From positions 3,224,001 to 3,288,000 of the forward strand of contig OY970256.1 in the NCBI GenBank assembly GCA_963715565.1: 64,000 bases of DNA, given 5' to 3'. Within the stretch, counting starts at the first letter, position 1. The number at the start of each line of letters is the position of its first letter. The notes beneath the pieces were generated by a model. The model was not told the DNA's origin, searched no databases, and saw nothing but the letters and a program-made list of their open reading frames with translations. Made by a program: the position numbers and the translations under genes. Origin of the DNA: JACVRN01 sp963715565. GTDB taxonomy: Bacteria > Acidobacteriota > Blastocatellia > Pyrinomonadales > Pyrinomonadaceae. This document shows positions 9,038 to 17,648 of the stretch, piece after piece.

Positions 9038-9113
9038 TCGAGTCTCAAATCCCAAGTCCCAAGTCGAAAAACAGTTTTTCGACTTGGGACTTGGGACTTG
9101 GGACTTGAGACTT
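9003..9113. repeat. Heptamer hairpin element (TCCCAAG word)
   Basis: TCCCAAG/TCCCAAA units run from inside the end of the PfkB gene to 9066. A 9-base loop follows, then the reverse-complement arm (TTGGGAC units) to 9113, ending next to the stop of the dienelactone hydrolase gene. An example of an array invading coding sequence. Confidence 0.85.
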
Positions 9114-9789
9114 AATTTTTAAGACGTGTTTCAAAAAACGCAAGCACTCGTCGCCAGGCGTCGCGCGCCGCTTCCGCGTTGTAAACGTCCGGGCGCGTGT
9201 CGTTGAAAAAGGCGTGGTCTGCGTCGTAGGTCACGACCTCTACGGGGAGATTGTATTTGCGCGCCGCTTCTTTAAGCTGCTCGACCTTCTCCGGCGTAAT
9301 CCACTGGTCGCGCGAGCCCGCTATAAAGAGCGTCGGCACGCGCAGGCGGCTCAGGGTCTCTTCGTCCGGGATGTCGCCGTAAAAGGCAGCCGCAGCATCA
9401 AGCTCCTGGATGTCGCAGGCCGCGCGCAAAGCAAACGTGCCGCCCATGCAGTAGCCCGTAATGGCTGTGCGGCGCACCCCGTACTTGCGCTTCGTCTCTT
9501 CAAACGCGCTGCGGATAATAGCCATGCCGTCTTCCATCTTCAGCTCGTGCATCATTCTAGAAGCTTCTTCCGGGTCTTTGGTCACCTTCCCGCGATAGAG
9601 GTCGGGCGCGACGCAGACGTAGCCTTCTTTAGCGTAACGGCTGGCGATGTCCTTGATGTGATCATTTACTCCCCACCATTCCTGAATCAAAAGCACTGCG
9701 GCTCTCAAGTCCGTGCCGTCGGCGGGAAGGGCTACGTAGGCGGTGGTAGCTCCCGTCTCGGGATTCAAATTAAGCGTCTCTGTTTGCAT
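9112..9789 (-). CDS. Dienelactone hydrolase family protein
   Basis: An alpha/beta hydrolase of 225 residues related to carboxymethylenebutenolidase (ClcD), which opens dienelactones or other small esters. The catalytic triad is visible: nucleophile C114 in GYCMGG, D161 in GSRDQW, H192 in DADHAFFND, with E37 in the IQEWWG loop that tunes the cysteine. Length and order match the family. No chlorocatechol genes are nearby, so a general esterase role is as likely. It ends against a heptamer hairpin and is divergent from the amidohydrolase gene. Confidence 0.9.
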   Translation of the reverse strand: MQTETLNLNPETGATTAYVALPADGTDLRAAVLLIQEWWGVNDHIKDIASRYAKEGYVCVAPDLYRGKVTKDPEEASRMMHELKMEDGMAIIRSAFEETKRKYGVRRTAITGYCMGGTFALRAACDIQELDAAAAFYGDIPDEETLSRLRVPTLFIAGSRDQWITPEKVEQLKEAARKYNLPVEVVTYDADHAFFNDTRPDVYNAEAARDAWRRVLAFFETRLKN

Positions 9790-9973
9790 GGCAGCAACTC
9801 CGTATGAAATTTCGCGACCAACGAAATCAATCTCAGGCCGCGCGGCCTCGGATTATATGGCAAACGCGCCCGAGCGCTCTACCTCAAAGGGCGCGTTCGA
9901 TGATATAAGGACTGGCGTTCTCTTTTTTTATCCTGCCTGTCTTTGTCAAAATTTGCTGAGCGAGAAAACAAAA

Positions 9974-11680
9974 ATGATGCGTCCTGTCATCGCCCTCCTG
10001 TTAATCGTCACGAGTCTCTTTGCGCTCGCCGTCGCGCCGGGTAGCGCGCAGGGCGGGCCTGTCGATTTAATTTTCATCAACGGCAACATCTACACCATCA
10101 ATCCGCGCCAGCCGAAAGCTTCTGCCATCGCCGTCAAAGGCGACCGCATCGTCTATGTCGGCACAAACGAGGGAGCGATAAGACGTCTTGGCCCGCACAC
10201 GCGCACTATAGACCTCAAGGGTAAGACGGTCGTGCCAGGGCTTACGGATTCTCATTGCCACTTGCTCGGCCTGGGCGAGCGCGAAGTCACACTTAATCTT
10301 GAAGGCGTCAACACGCTCGAAGATTTTCTAGCGCGCGTCAAGGAGCGCGTTGATACAGCGCGCCCCGGCGCGTGGATTACGGGCCGCGGCTGGATAGAAA
10401 CTTTCTGGAAGCCGCCCGTCTTCCCCACGCGACAGGATTTAGACCGCATCGCGCCGAACAATCCAGTCTATCTTGTGCGCGCCGACGGTCATGGTGCGGT
10501 CGCCAATAGCGCCGCTCTCAAAATCGCAGGCGTAGACAGCAACACGCCCAACCCTTTCGGCGGCGAGATTCTAAAAGACAAGACGACGACGGAACCGACA
10601 GGCATGCTCATCGACGGCGCGAAGGGTTTAGTCACAAAGCATATCCCTCCGCCGACGGAAGAAGATTTGGAGCGCGCCACTGTGCTCGGCGTCAAACGAA
10701 GTATTGAGCTTGGCTGGACCGAGATTCAGGATGCGGGCGGGAGTTACAGTGACGTGGCGCGGCTCAAAAAACTTTACGGCGAAGGCAAAATCAAGCTGCG
10801 CATCTACAAGGCCGTGTACGGTCCCGGCCCCGATGCCACGCGGCTGATGCGCGAAGGCGCAAGCGTCGGCGCTTTTGATAACCGCTTTACCTTTCGCACT
10901 ATCAAAGTAGCTTTCGACGGCGCGCTCGGCTCGCGCGGCGCAGCGCTTCTTGCGCCCTACAGCGATGCTCCCGCAAGCTCTGGCTTTCTCACCGTTAAAG
11001 AAGAAGAGCTTGAGCCGATGCTCGTAGAAGCTTTGCGTCGCGGCATACAAGTCGAGACGCACGCCATAGGCGACCGCGCCAACCGTAGAATTCTGGACCT
11101 CTATGAAAAAGCTTTCAATACGGTGCCGCCCGCGCAAAGAAAAGTACGCCAGCCGCGCTGGCGCGTAGAGCACGCGCAGATTGTCTCGCCCGCAGACATC
11201 CCGCGCTTCGCGCGCCTCGGCGTCATTCCGTCTATGCAGCCCTCGCACGCCATCAGCGACCTCTTCTTTGCGCCGAGCCGCGTAGGATTGACACGCCTCG
11301 CGGGCGCCTACGCATGGCAGAGCTTTATCAAATCCGGCTCCATCATCGCCGGAGGGTCGGACGCGCCCGTAGAGCGCGGCGAGCCGATGATCGAATTCTA
11401 CGCGGCCACGGCGCGCAAGAGCCTGAAGGGCGAATCGGGCGAAGGCTGGCATCCCGAACAAGCCGTTTCGCGCGAGATTGCGCTCAAGATGTTCACACTC
11501 TGGCCCGCCTTCGCCGCCTTCGAAGAAAAACTCAAGGGCAGCCTTGAACCAGGCAAGCTCGCGGACCTAACAATTCTTTCGGCTGACATCATGCGTATCC
11601 CCGAAGCCGAGATTCTCAAAACGCGCGCCCTGATGACCGTCATCGGCGGCGAGATTGTTTACGACGCGAGCGACAAATAA
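9974..11680 (+). CDS. Exported amidohydrolase (YtcJ/amidohydrolase 3 family)
   Basis: A metal-dependent hydrolase of the urease-like TIM-barrel superfamily, 568 residues, with a signal peptide (RPVIALLLIVTSLFALAV, cleaved after GSAQ) placing it in the periplasm. Motifs: the small beta-sandwich VDLIFINGNIYTIN; metal-binding H94 and H96 in TDSHCHL; HAIGDRAN for a further metal ligand; and IAGGSDAPVERGEP carrying the late Asp. The family hydrolyses N-acyl or cyclic amides; substrate unknown. The start is taken at the paired ATGs 9974/9977 because the signal peptide begins there; the 77 codons upstream are open but non-signal and lack a ribosome site. Confidence 0.88.
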   Translation: MMRPVIALLLIVTSLFALAVAPGSAQGGPVDLIFINGNIYTINPRQPKASAIAVKGDRIVYVGTNEGAIRRLGPHTRTIDLKGKTVVPGLTDSHCHLLGLGEREVTLNLEGVNTLEDFLARVKERVDTARPGAWITGRGWIETFWKPPVFPTRQDLDRIAPNNPVYLVRADGHGAVANSAALKIAGVDSNTPNPFGGEILKDKTTTEPTGMLIDGAKGLVTKHIPPPTEEDLERATVLGVKRSIELGWTEIQDAGGSYSDVARLKKLYGEGKIKLRIYKAVYGPGPDATRLMREGASVGAFDNRFTFRTIKVAFDGALGSRGAALLAPYSDAPASSGFLTVKEEELEPMLVEALRRGIQVETHAIGDRANRRILDLYEKAFNTVPPAQRKVRQPRWRVEHAQIVSPADIPRFARLGVIPSMQPSHAISDLFFAPSRVGLTRLAGAYAWQSFIKSGSIIAGGSDAPVERGEPMIEFYAATARKSLKGESGEGWHPEQAVSREIALKMFTLWPAFAAFEEKLKGSLEPGKLADLTILSADIMRIPEAEILKTRALMTVIGGEIVYDASDK

Positions 11681-11755
11681 AGGGATGAGGGATGAAGTAA
11701 AAACAAGAACGCTCTTTCTTTACTTCATCCCTCATCCCTCATCCCTCATCCCTTC
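11681..11755. repeat. Heptamer hairpin element (ATCCCTC word)
   Basis: The left arm GGGATGA-type units begin right after the amidohydrolase stop; the right arm is ATCCCTC repeated four times. The arms are unequal in length. Probable terminator of the amidohydrolase gene. Confidence 0.8.
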
Positions 11756-11871
11756 TTTTGACTCTTTCTCTTATGGGAAACAGAACGGAGCGTGCGCGGC
11801 ACGCCGCGCGTAGGCTCCGGATGACGCTGTCAGTAAATTTTCGGAGTCCCATCATTTTGGCCGAAAAAGGA

Positions 11872-11900
11872 TTGACAAGCCGCCGGATTTAGCATATTGT
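11872..11900 (+). promoter_or_regulatory. Probable sigma-70-type promoter
   Basis: TTGACA at 11872-11877 and TATTGT at 11895-11900 are separated by 17 bases, an ideal spacing, giving a predicted leader of about 170 bases before the beta-helix gene at 12078. The stretch 11756-12077 has no gene; apart from this promoter I see only an unstructured pyrimidine-rich leader. Confidence 0.55.
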
Positions 11901-12077
11901 CCCGTCTTCCTCGGGTATCGGTGCTTCCAACGCTGCGTTGAAAGAACTAACCGGTTAATCTCCTGACTACATCTTGCGCCCAGCTCTATAGGCTATTTCT
12001 GCTCTAGATCCCTCGCGCGCTCTTTTCTTTGAAACTACCCTTAAACTACCACCTGAAGTGAAAGGAGCTTCACAACA

Positions 12078-13064
12078 ATGACCAAGTCCAGATTTGCCCT
12101 TAACCTCTTAACAGTATCAGTTTGCATTCTCGCGTTCGCCTCGTTCGCACAGGCGCAGGCCACACGCACATGGGTTTCCGGCGTCGGCGACGACGTGAAT
12201 CCCTGCTCGCGCACCGCCCCATGCAAAACATTTGCAGGCGCAATCTCGAAGACCGCCAACGGTGGCGAAATCAATGCTCTCGATCCGGGTGGCTTCGGCG
12301 CTGTCACAATTACCAAATCCATCACGATTGACGGCAATGAAACACATGCTTCGATTCTTGCTTCCTCCACGACCGGCGTCATCGTCAACGCCACCGCCAC
12401 CGACCGCGTGATTTTGCGCAACCTTTCGATTAACGGCTCGGGCGGCGCGGTCTCGCCCTTTATCACCGGTGTTGACGGCATCCGCTGGCTCGCCGGAGAT
12501 AAGCTCACTGTCGAGAACTGCACCATCTTCAGATTCAATAACAACCTGATTAACGTCAACAAGTCGACGAGCGGCAATCTGGTCGTGAACGGCCTGAAGG
12601 GCACCACCAGCCTCGGAGCCGTTGCCAATCAGGATGGCGGAATCCGCATCACGACCTCGGCGGGCACGATTCGCGCTTCCATCGCCAATTCGGTGATTCA
12701 GGATTGCAAGATCGGCATCAGCATTCAGGACAACGTCTTCGCCAACATCCGTGACACCACGATTACGGGCAACGGCGGCGCGACCGACATCGGCGTGCGC
12801 GTGGCGACAAACGCGGCGGGCGCAACAACCCGCGCGCACCTTGAAGGCGTGACCATCTCGCAGGTCAACGAAGGCATTAGATCGACCACTGCGGGCGCGA
12901 ACCTCTCGGTGCAAACGTTCATCTCCAACTGCAACATCTACAAGTGCACGACGGCTGGCGTGAACACGGGAGCCAACGCGCAGGTGACCTCGTCCATCAA
13001 CAATCGATTCCACGATAATGGCGGGGACATAGCAGGGCCTTTCACAACGAAAGCACAGCAGTAG
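12078..13064 (+). CDS. Secreted right-handed beta-helix protein
   Basis: A 328-residue secreted protein with a clean signal peptide (residues 1-26, ending FAQAQA). The mature domain repeats short rungs of the parallel beta-helix kind (ITKSITIDGN, VILRNLSINGSG, LTVENCTIFRF, ASIANSVIQDCKIGISIQ, NIRDTTITGNGG, AHLEGVTISQVNEGI, TFISNCNIYKC). Such folds bind or cut polysaccharides, but I see no lyase catalytic signature, so a structural or adhesive role is equally possible. Strong ribosome site (GAAAGGAG, nine bases before ATG) and an upstream promoter suggest high expression. It is followed by a 12-bp hairpin and a larger secreted gene. Confidence 0.8.
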   Translation: MTKSRFALNLLTVSVCILAFASFAQAQATRTWVSGVGDDVNPCSRTAPCKTFAGAISKTANGGEINALDPGGFGAVTITKSITIDGNETHASILASSTTGVIVNATATDRVILRNLSINGSGGAVSPFITGVDGIRWLAGDKLTVENCTIFRFNNNLINVNKSTSGNLVVNGLKGTTSLGAVANQDGGIRITTSAGTIRASIANSVIQDCKIGISIQDNVFANIRDTTITGNGGATDIGVRVATNAAGATTRAHLEGVTISQVNEGIRSTTAGANLSVQTFISNCNIYKCTTAGVNTGANAQVTSSINNRFHDNGGDIAGPFTTKAQQ

Positions 13065-13095
13065 CCTGACCCTTTCATGGAGCACAACAACTCTT

Positions 13096-13128
13096 CCATC
13101 CGCTCTCTCGTAGAGGGAGAGCGGATGG
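13096..13128 (+). terminator. Perfect 12-bp hairpin between two secreted-protein genes
   Basis: CCATCCGCTCTC (13096-13107) pairs with GAGAGCGGATGG (13117-13128) across a 9-base loop, 32 bases after the beta-helix stop and 61 bases before the next start. There is no U-tract, so it may be an mRNA stabiliser or attenuator rather than a classical terminator. Confidence 0.5.
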
Positions 13129-13189
13129 GAGTACATCTCAATCAAGCCTGTCTCCATACAGAAAGGCTAATGCTGAAAGTGAGGACGTT

Positions 13190-16100
13190 ATGAAAAGCCC
13201 GTCTGCTACAGTGTTGCCCTGCCTCACTTCCAGGGGAACAACTAAGTTTCAAAAGCCACGGGGCAATCCGGCATTCCGCTTCCCGCGCGGGCTGGTGCGC
13301 CTCTTCACGCTGACTGTTTTCGTGGCGCTCGTCGCTACGCTTATCTATTCTCCCTCATCCGCTTCATCATCTTTTAGATTTTTGAGCGGGAATCGCGCTG
13401 CCCCTGCTTCCCAGAGCCCTGCTCCGGGCGACCGCAACGCGGCCAACCTGTTTAAGGCGAACAATAATATCCCGACTGCACTGTCCGCCATGCAGCCGCC
13501 GGTTGAAACAATCGCGACCTTTGCCGCCGACTGCGTCACTCCGAAGTCAAATTTTCTTCTTGGTGAAACGGTTTGCGTCCGGGTTGAGAGCGACCAGAAC
13601 GATCGCTTCATCAACTGGATTAAAGATAACGCCGTCGTGCGTGGGGACCCCGACTTGACGCCGGTCTCGGGGAATCAGACCTTTCCAACTTTCGACCGGA
13701 TTCAGATTCCGACCAGCACCACAACGGTCGGCCAGATTAACGGGACGCCGACAGTCGTCAATACGGTCGGCCTGTGGAAGGTGACTATTGCGTCGCCGAC
13801 GGATTCGTCAATCCTGCCCGCAAGCTTTTCGGTGGCCGCTGCGCCGCCGAACATAGCTCTTTATGAAGCCGCCGGTGTGAACAGTTGTAATATGGCGGCT
13901 CCTAGAACGACCTTCATTCTGGGCGAGACCGCGTGCGCGGTCGTCAATAACGTAGACCCCAATGCGCGCGCTCAGGTGAACTGGGTCGGCACTGCGGGCG
14001 ACGTTAAGGCCAGAAGCGCCTTTATTACCAACGGCACTTTGCAGTCCACTTTCCTTATCCCGCTGAATTCACAAATCGGGCCGTGGAAAGCAAACATCAA
14101 CTCGATTACGGACGGCTCGCAGAGCGCCACCATCACATTTAATGTCAGCAACCCGCAGCAGCCTTCAGTAGACCTTGCCGTCAGCAAACTGGCGGTGCGG
14201 CCTCTGGCGACAGCCGGTAGCGATTTCGTCTTTCAGGTCACCGTTACTAACCTTGGCCCTGACGATGCGACCGGCGTGCAGCTCTCCGACCTGCTGCCAG
14301 CCAACACGACCTTCGTGTCGCTGACGCAGAGTTTGGGACCGGGCTTCTCGTGCGCCGCGCCGAATGTCAACGGCACCTCGGTTTGCACGGGCGGTCTGGC
14401 GGCTGGCGAGTCGGCTGACTTCCTTGCCACTTATACCGTCAACACCAACACCCCCGAAGGGACAATCATTTCGGGGACGGCCAATGTTGCCAACACTGCG
14501 AACGGCGTGACCGAGCGCAATGCTGCCAACAATTCATCCACAGACACGGCTCCCGTACACGTCGAGCCGTGCGTGTTGACTTGTCCGGCTGACATAGACA
14601 ACGTGCCCAATACGACGGGCCAGTTTGACGCCGTCGTCAACTTCCCGGCACAGGCGACCGGCAACGGCCCGTCCTGCGGCACAATCAGCTACAACCCGGC
14701 TTCCGGCTCTGTCTTCCCCGTCGGCACGACGATCGTGACCGTTTCGGGCCAGTCCGGTAATCCGTGCAGCTTCAACGTCACGGTCGTTGATACAGAGGCC
14801 CCGACGATTTCCACCGTACCGGACATCACCGTTACGGAGAATCCTCCGGGCTCTGGTTTTGCTACCGTGACCTACGCGCTGCCGACCGCGACCGACAACG
14901 ATCCCCGTCCGCCCGTGGTGGCTTGCGACAAGCCTTCCGGCTCCAGCTTCCCCGTGGGCCAGACGACGGTGACTTGCACGGCGACCGATAGAGGCGGGGT
15001 CAATATCGATGACAACTCCGGCACCGGAAACGTCTCCACCACGAGCTTCAAGGTAACGGTGGAGGGCACGAATCCGAGTTCCTGCCAGTTGTCATGCCCT
15101 GACAACCTTGGGTTAGACCCCGACGCGCTGATCATCGCTGACTCTAACTGTCAGGCGAATGTGAACTACAACGCGCCGACCGAAACCACAGGTTGCACGG
15201 TCACGAAGACCGCCGGACCTGCGTCAGGCGGGAGCTTCCCGATTGGCACAACCACGGTGACCTACAAGGCCACGGACTCGAACAACCTTTCAACCACCTG
15301 TAGCTTTACGGTCACGGTGGTTGACAGAACCGGTCCGCCCTTGACCAATACTCCCGCCAACGTGGTAGTCAACGCGCCAGCGGGCTCTTGCGAAGCCAAC
15401 GTCTCGCAGTCGTTGCTGACTCCGCCCACGGTCCAGCCGGATAGCTGTTCCAACCCGGTGACCGCCGTGACCGGCGAACGTGACGACAACCTGCCGTTGA
15501 ACGCGCCGTACCCGGTTGGTGTGACTAACATCAGTTGGGAGGCGAGGGATAAGGTGGGTAACGGCACGGCCTACATCCAGACCGTAACGGTTCTGGAACC
15601 CACGCCGCCGACCGTGAGCATGGCTCCGATTCCGAGCGAGATCGCGGACCAGACTTGCTTCGCGCTCGTTCCGGATGTGGTGTCAACCGCGAGCTATTCG
15701 GACAACTGCACGGGCCAGAACGATCTCATCGTCGTGCAAACCCCGGCAGCGGGGACGGCGGTCGGCGCTGGCGCGCATCCTGTCACCGTCACGGTGACGG
15801 ACGCGTCCGGCAACATCGCCAGCGACACGGAGACGTTCAACGTCATCGACAATTCTCCGCCGACAATCAGTTGTGCGGCGAACATCGTCGAGTACTTGCC
15901 GTTGAACTCGACTGACGTAACCAAGGTCGTGAACTACACGGCCCCGACGGCGCAGGACAACTGTGCCACCACGATTACCCAGATAGCAGGTCTGCCGAGC
16001 GGCTCGGCATTCCCTGTCGGGACCACAACCAACACCTTCAGGGTGACTGACGCCGGAGGCAATACCGCCGAGTGCAGCTTCACCGTGACGGTGCTTTACA

Positions 16101-16444
16101 ACTTCACAGGCTTCTTCTCGCCGGTCGGCAATACGCCGGTGCTCAACTCGGTCAATGCGGGTCGGGCGATTCCTGTGAAGTTCAGCCTTAGTGGAAACAA
16201 GGGCTTGAATATCTTCGCCGCGGGCTACCCGGTCTCAGTGAGCTTTAATTGCGCCACTAATGATCCGGGTGTTGACGTGACGGAGACGCTCACGGCAGGC
16301 GGAAGTAGCCTCAGCTACAGCGCCAGTTCGGACCAGTACAATTACGTCTGGAAGACCGAAAACTCGTGGGCAGGAACGTGTCGTCAGTTAGTGGTTAAAC
16401 TGAATGACGGCACAACACACGTTGCCAACTTCAAGTTCAAGTAG
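13190..16444 (+). CDS. Large secreted HYR/DUF11 multidomain protein with PxKF end
   Basis: A 1084-residue extracellular protein. The N-terminal signal/anchor is long (hydrophobic LFTLTVFVALVATLIYS at about residues 40-56). Two Ig-like segments with paired Cys (FLLGETVCVRV; FILGETACAVV) are followed by a DUF11 domain (VTVTNLGPDDATGVQLSDLL), several HYR modules (FPVGTTIVTV, FPVGQTTVTCTATD, FPIGTTTVTYKATD, FPVGTTTNTFRVTDAGG) and a C-terminal PxKF module (GRAIPVKFSLSG) ending in KFK. HYR modules are adhesion folds, so surface attachment or matrix building is the likely role. GAGGA precedes the ATG. The stop is followed by a strong hairpin. It pairs with the upstream beta-helix gene as a secreted-protein locus. 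Confidence 0.85.
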   Translation: MKSPSATVLPCLTSRGTTKFQKPRGNPAFRFPRGLVRLFTLTVFVALVATLIYSPSSASSSFRFLSGNRAAPASQSPAPGDRNAANLFKANNNIPTALSAMQPPVETIATFAADCVTPKSNFLLGETVCVRVESDQNDRFINWIKDNAVVRGDPDLTPVSGNQTFPTFDRIQIPTSTTTVGQINGTPTVVNTVGLWKVTIASPTDSSILPASFSVAAAPPNIALYEAAGVNSCNMAAPRTTFILGETACAVVNNVDPNARAQVNWVGTAGDVKARSAFITNGTLQSTFLIPLNSQIGPWKANINSITDGSQSATITFNVSNPQQPSVDLAVSKLAVRPLATAGSDFVFQVTVTNLGPDDATGVQLSDLLPANTTFVSLTQSLGPGFSCAAPNVNGTSVCTGGLAAGESADFLATYTVNTNTPEGTIISGTANVANTANGVTERNAANNSSTDTAPVHVEPCVLTCPADIDNVPNTTGQFDAVVNFPAQATGNGPSCGTISYNPASGSVFPVGTTIVTVSGQSGNPCSFNVTVVDTEAPTISTVPDITVTENPPGSGFATVTYALPTATDNDPRPPVVACDKPSGSSFPVGQTTVTCTATDRGGVNIDDNSGTGNVSTTSFKVTVEGTNPSSCQLSCPDNLGLDPDALIIADSNCQANVNYNAPTETTGCTVTKTAGPASGGSFPIGTTTVTYKATDSNNLSTTCSFTVTVVDRTGPPLTNTPANVVVNAPAGSCEANVSQSLLTPPTVQPDSCSNPVTAVTGERDDNLPLNAPYPVGVTNISWEARDKVGNGTAYIQTVTVLEPTPPTVSMAPIPSEIADQTCFALVPDVVSTASYSDNCTGQNDLIVVQTPAAGTAVGAGAHPVTVTVTDASGNIASDTETFNVIDNSPPTISCAANIVEYLPLNSTDVTKVVNYTAPTAQDNCATTITQIAGLPSGSAFPVGTTTNTFRVTDAGGNTAECSFTVTVLYNFTGFFSPVGNTPVLNSVNAGRAIPVKFSLSGNKGLNIFAAGYPVSVSFNCATNDPGVDVTETLTAGGSSLSYSASSDQYNYVWKTENSWAGTCRQLVVKLNDGTTHVANFKFK

Positions 16445-16456
16445 GAACGGTACGGG

Positions 16457-16495
16457 CGCGAGGGGCTGGAGCTTTTCAGCCTCCAGCCCCTCGCG
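16457..16495 (+). terminator. 15-bp perfect stem-loop after the HYR gene
   Basis: CGCGAGGGGCTGGAG (16457-16471) pairs with its exact complement at 16481-16495 around a 9-base loop, 12 bases after the stop codon. GC-rich and without a U-run. Likely transcription terminator or 3'-end stabiliser. Confidence 0.6.
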
Positions 16496-16566
16496 TCAAA
16501 CCGCTCTTGCTCGAATCGGAAGAACAGGTATAGACGACTCCGGCGACGCGTGCGGAAACTGACTCA

Positions 16567-16655
16567 ATTGCGGAATGCGGATTTCGGATTGCGGATTTTA
16601 AGAATCAAGCTCTTGCTTCTTCAATCCGCAATCCGAAATCCGCATTCCGCATTCG
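16567..16655. repeat. Heptamer hairpin element (ATCCGCA/ATCCGAA words)
   Basis: The left arm at 16567-16598 and right arm at 16623-16655 consist of TGCGGAA/TGCGGAT/TTCGGAT units and their complement, with the same unit order mirrored in both arms. It separates the convergent HYR gene and the small minus-strand gene. Confidence 0.85.
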
Positions 16656-16934
16656 TTAGAGCATTACGACTTCGCCGTCCACGACGCGCGCTAAGTATTG
16701 ACCGTCCCTGAGCACCCACGCGATGCGCTGGCCCGCGCGCGCACGCTCGGCCCATTCGCTCTGCTTCTTCGGATTCTGCTCTATGAGCACGGCATCATTT
16801 GCGAGCGGCACGTAGCGCAAACCCGAGCGGGAAAATTTCCTGACGCCGCGCCCACCCGAAAAGAGCTTCTCAAAGGCGACTAGAATCACGCCCGCACTTA
16901 ATTCATCGCTTTCCGCACGATTCTCTTCCATCAT
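16656..16934 (-). CDS. Small hypothetical protein next to a response regulator
   Basis: A 92-residue cytoplasmic protein with no signal peptide, membrane segment or recognised motif. Charged N-terminus, then a hydrophobic stretch (AGVILVAFEKLF), and a C-terminal half (RIAWVLRDGQYLARVVDGEVVML) that reads like a small SH3-like beta unit. The start has two ATGs in tandem with GGAAG upstream. It begins 12 bases after the response regulator stop, so it is likely cotranscribed and may be its partner. The stop codon touches the heptamer array. Not recognised. Confidence 0.6.
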   Translation of the reverse strand: MMEENRAESDELSAGVILVAFEKLFSGGRGVRKFSRSGLRYVPLANDAVLIEQNPKKQSEWAERARAGQRIAWVLRDGQYLARVVDGEVVML

Positions 16935-16946
16935 CAGCTTCCGTTA

Positions 16947-17351
16947 TCACGCGCCGCGCAGGGCTTTCTTCGCAAGACTTTCTTCCACCAGGCGCGCAAT
17001 TGTTTCCAGTAGCTCTTTGCTGTGAAACGGCTTCGTGATGTAGGCATCGAATTCTTCGGTCGAGGCTGCGCGCGCACGCCTGCGGCCCGCATCGTCGTAA
17101 GCCGTGATGGCGATACAGGGCACGTCTCGCGTCTCAGCAATCGCGCGCAGCTCCGCGAGAGCGCCCCAGCCGTCCAGAACGGGCATCGAAAGGTCTATCA
17201 AAAAGAGGTCCGGAACGGCTTCGCGCGCCATCGTCACGCACTCGCGCCCGTTACGCGCCTCGCGCACGCGGTAGCCCGCCGTCCCTAGTATAAGACGCAG
17301 CAGCTCCCGATTATCTTCGTAGTCGTCTGCGATTAGGATGCTGGCCGACAT
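16947..17351 (-). CDS. Single-domain response regulator (CheY-like)
   Basis: A 134-residue stand-alone receiver domain. All catalytic residues are present: acidic pair D9/D10, phospho-acceptor D53 in LIDLSMPVLDG, T83 in AITAYDD, and K107 in YITKPFHS. With no output domain it must act by protein contact, for example in a phosphorelay with hybrid kinases such as the one at 53.9 kb (inference). The C-terminal helix is extended and Lys/Arg-rich. First gene of a two-gene minus-strand unit. Confidence 0.92.
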   Translation of the reverse strand: MSASILIADDYEDNRELLRLILGTAGYRVREARNGRECVTMAREAVPDLFLIDLSMPVLDGWGALAELRAIAETRDVPCIAITAYDDAGRRRARAASTEEFDAYITKPFHSKELLETIARLVEESLAKKALRGA

Positions 17352-17397
17352 TCAGAAAATCTATGGTGACTCGGTTTAGCGATTGGGGGATGACTAT

Positions 17398-17440
17398 CAT
17401 GAATCATAAATCCAAAATCGTAAATAGCAAATCCTGAAAT
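17398..17440. repeat. Single-arm degenerate heptamer array
   Basis: Units ATCATAA, ATCCAAA, ATCGTAA, ATAGCAA, ATCCTGA run without a matching opposite arm. Could be a decayed half of a hairpin element. It lies between the response regulator and the promoter of the GAF protein. Confidence 0.4.
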
Positions 17441-17443
17441 GAG

Positions 17444-17473
17444 TTGACACGCACTTTCCAGCCCGTCCATAAT
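17444..17473 (+). promoter_or_regulatory. Probable promoter of the GAF-domain gene
   Basis: TTGACA (17444-17449) and CATAAT (17468-17473) are 18 bases apart. The transcript would carry a leader of about 170 bases that includes a hairpin with AAGCGGG (from 17476) pairing with CCCGCTT (to 17519). The rest of the leader shows no feature I recognise. Confidence 0.5.
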
Positions 17474-17648
17474 TCAAGCGGGGCCTTTAAGAGCGTGCTC
17501 GGCGGGCCTCTTCCCGCTTTGAAAAACATATCTCAAATGAAGCGTCGGCTGACCTGAGCACCTTGGAGTGTGCAGCCCTTCCGGCAGCAGCTCGTCCCGT
17601 GTTGGACAGCCTACGCCAGCCGCCCGTAAACGGAGGATAACAAAACCG

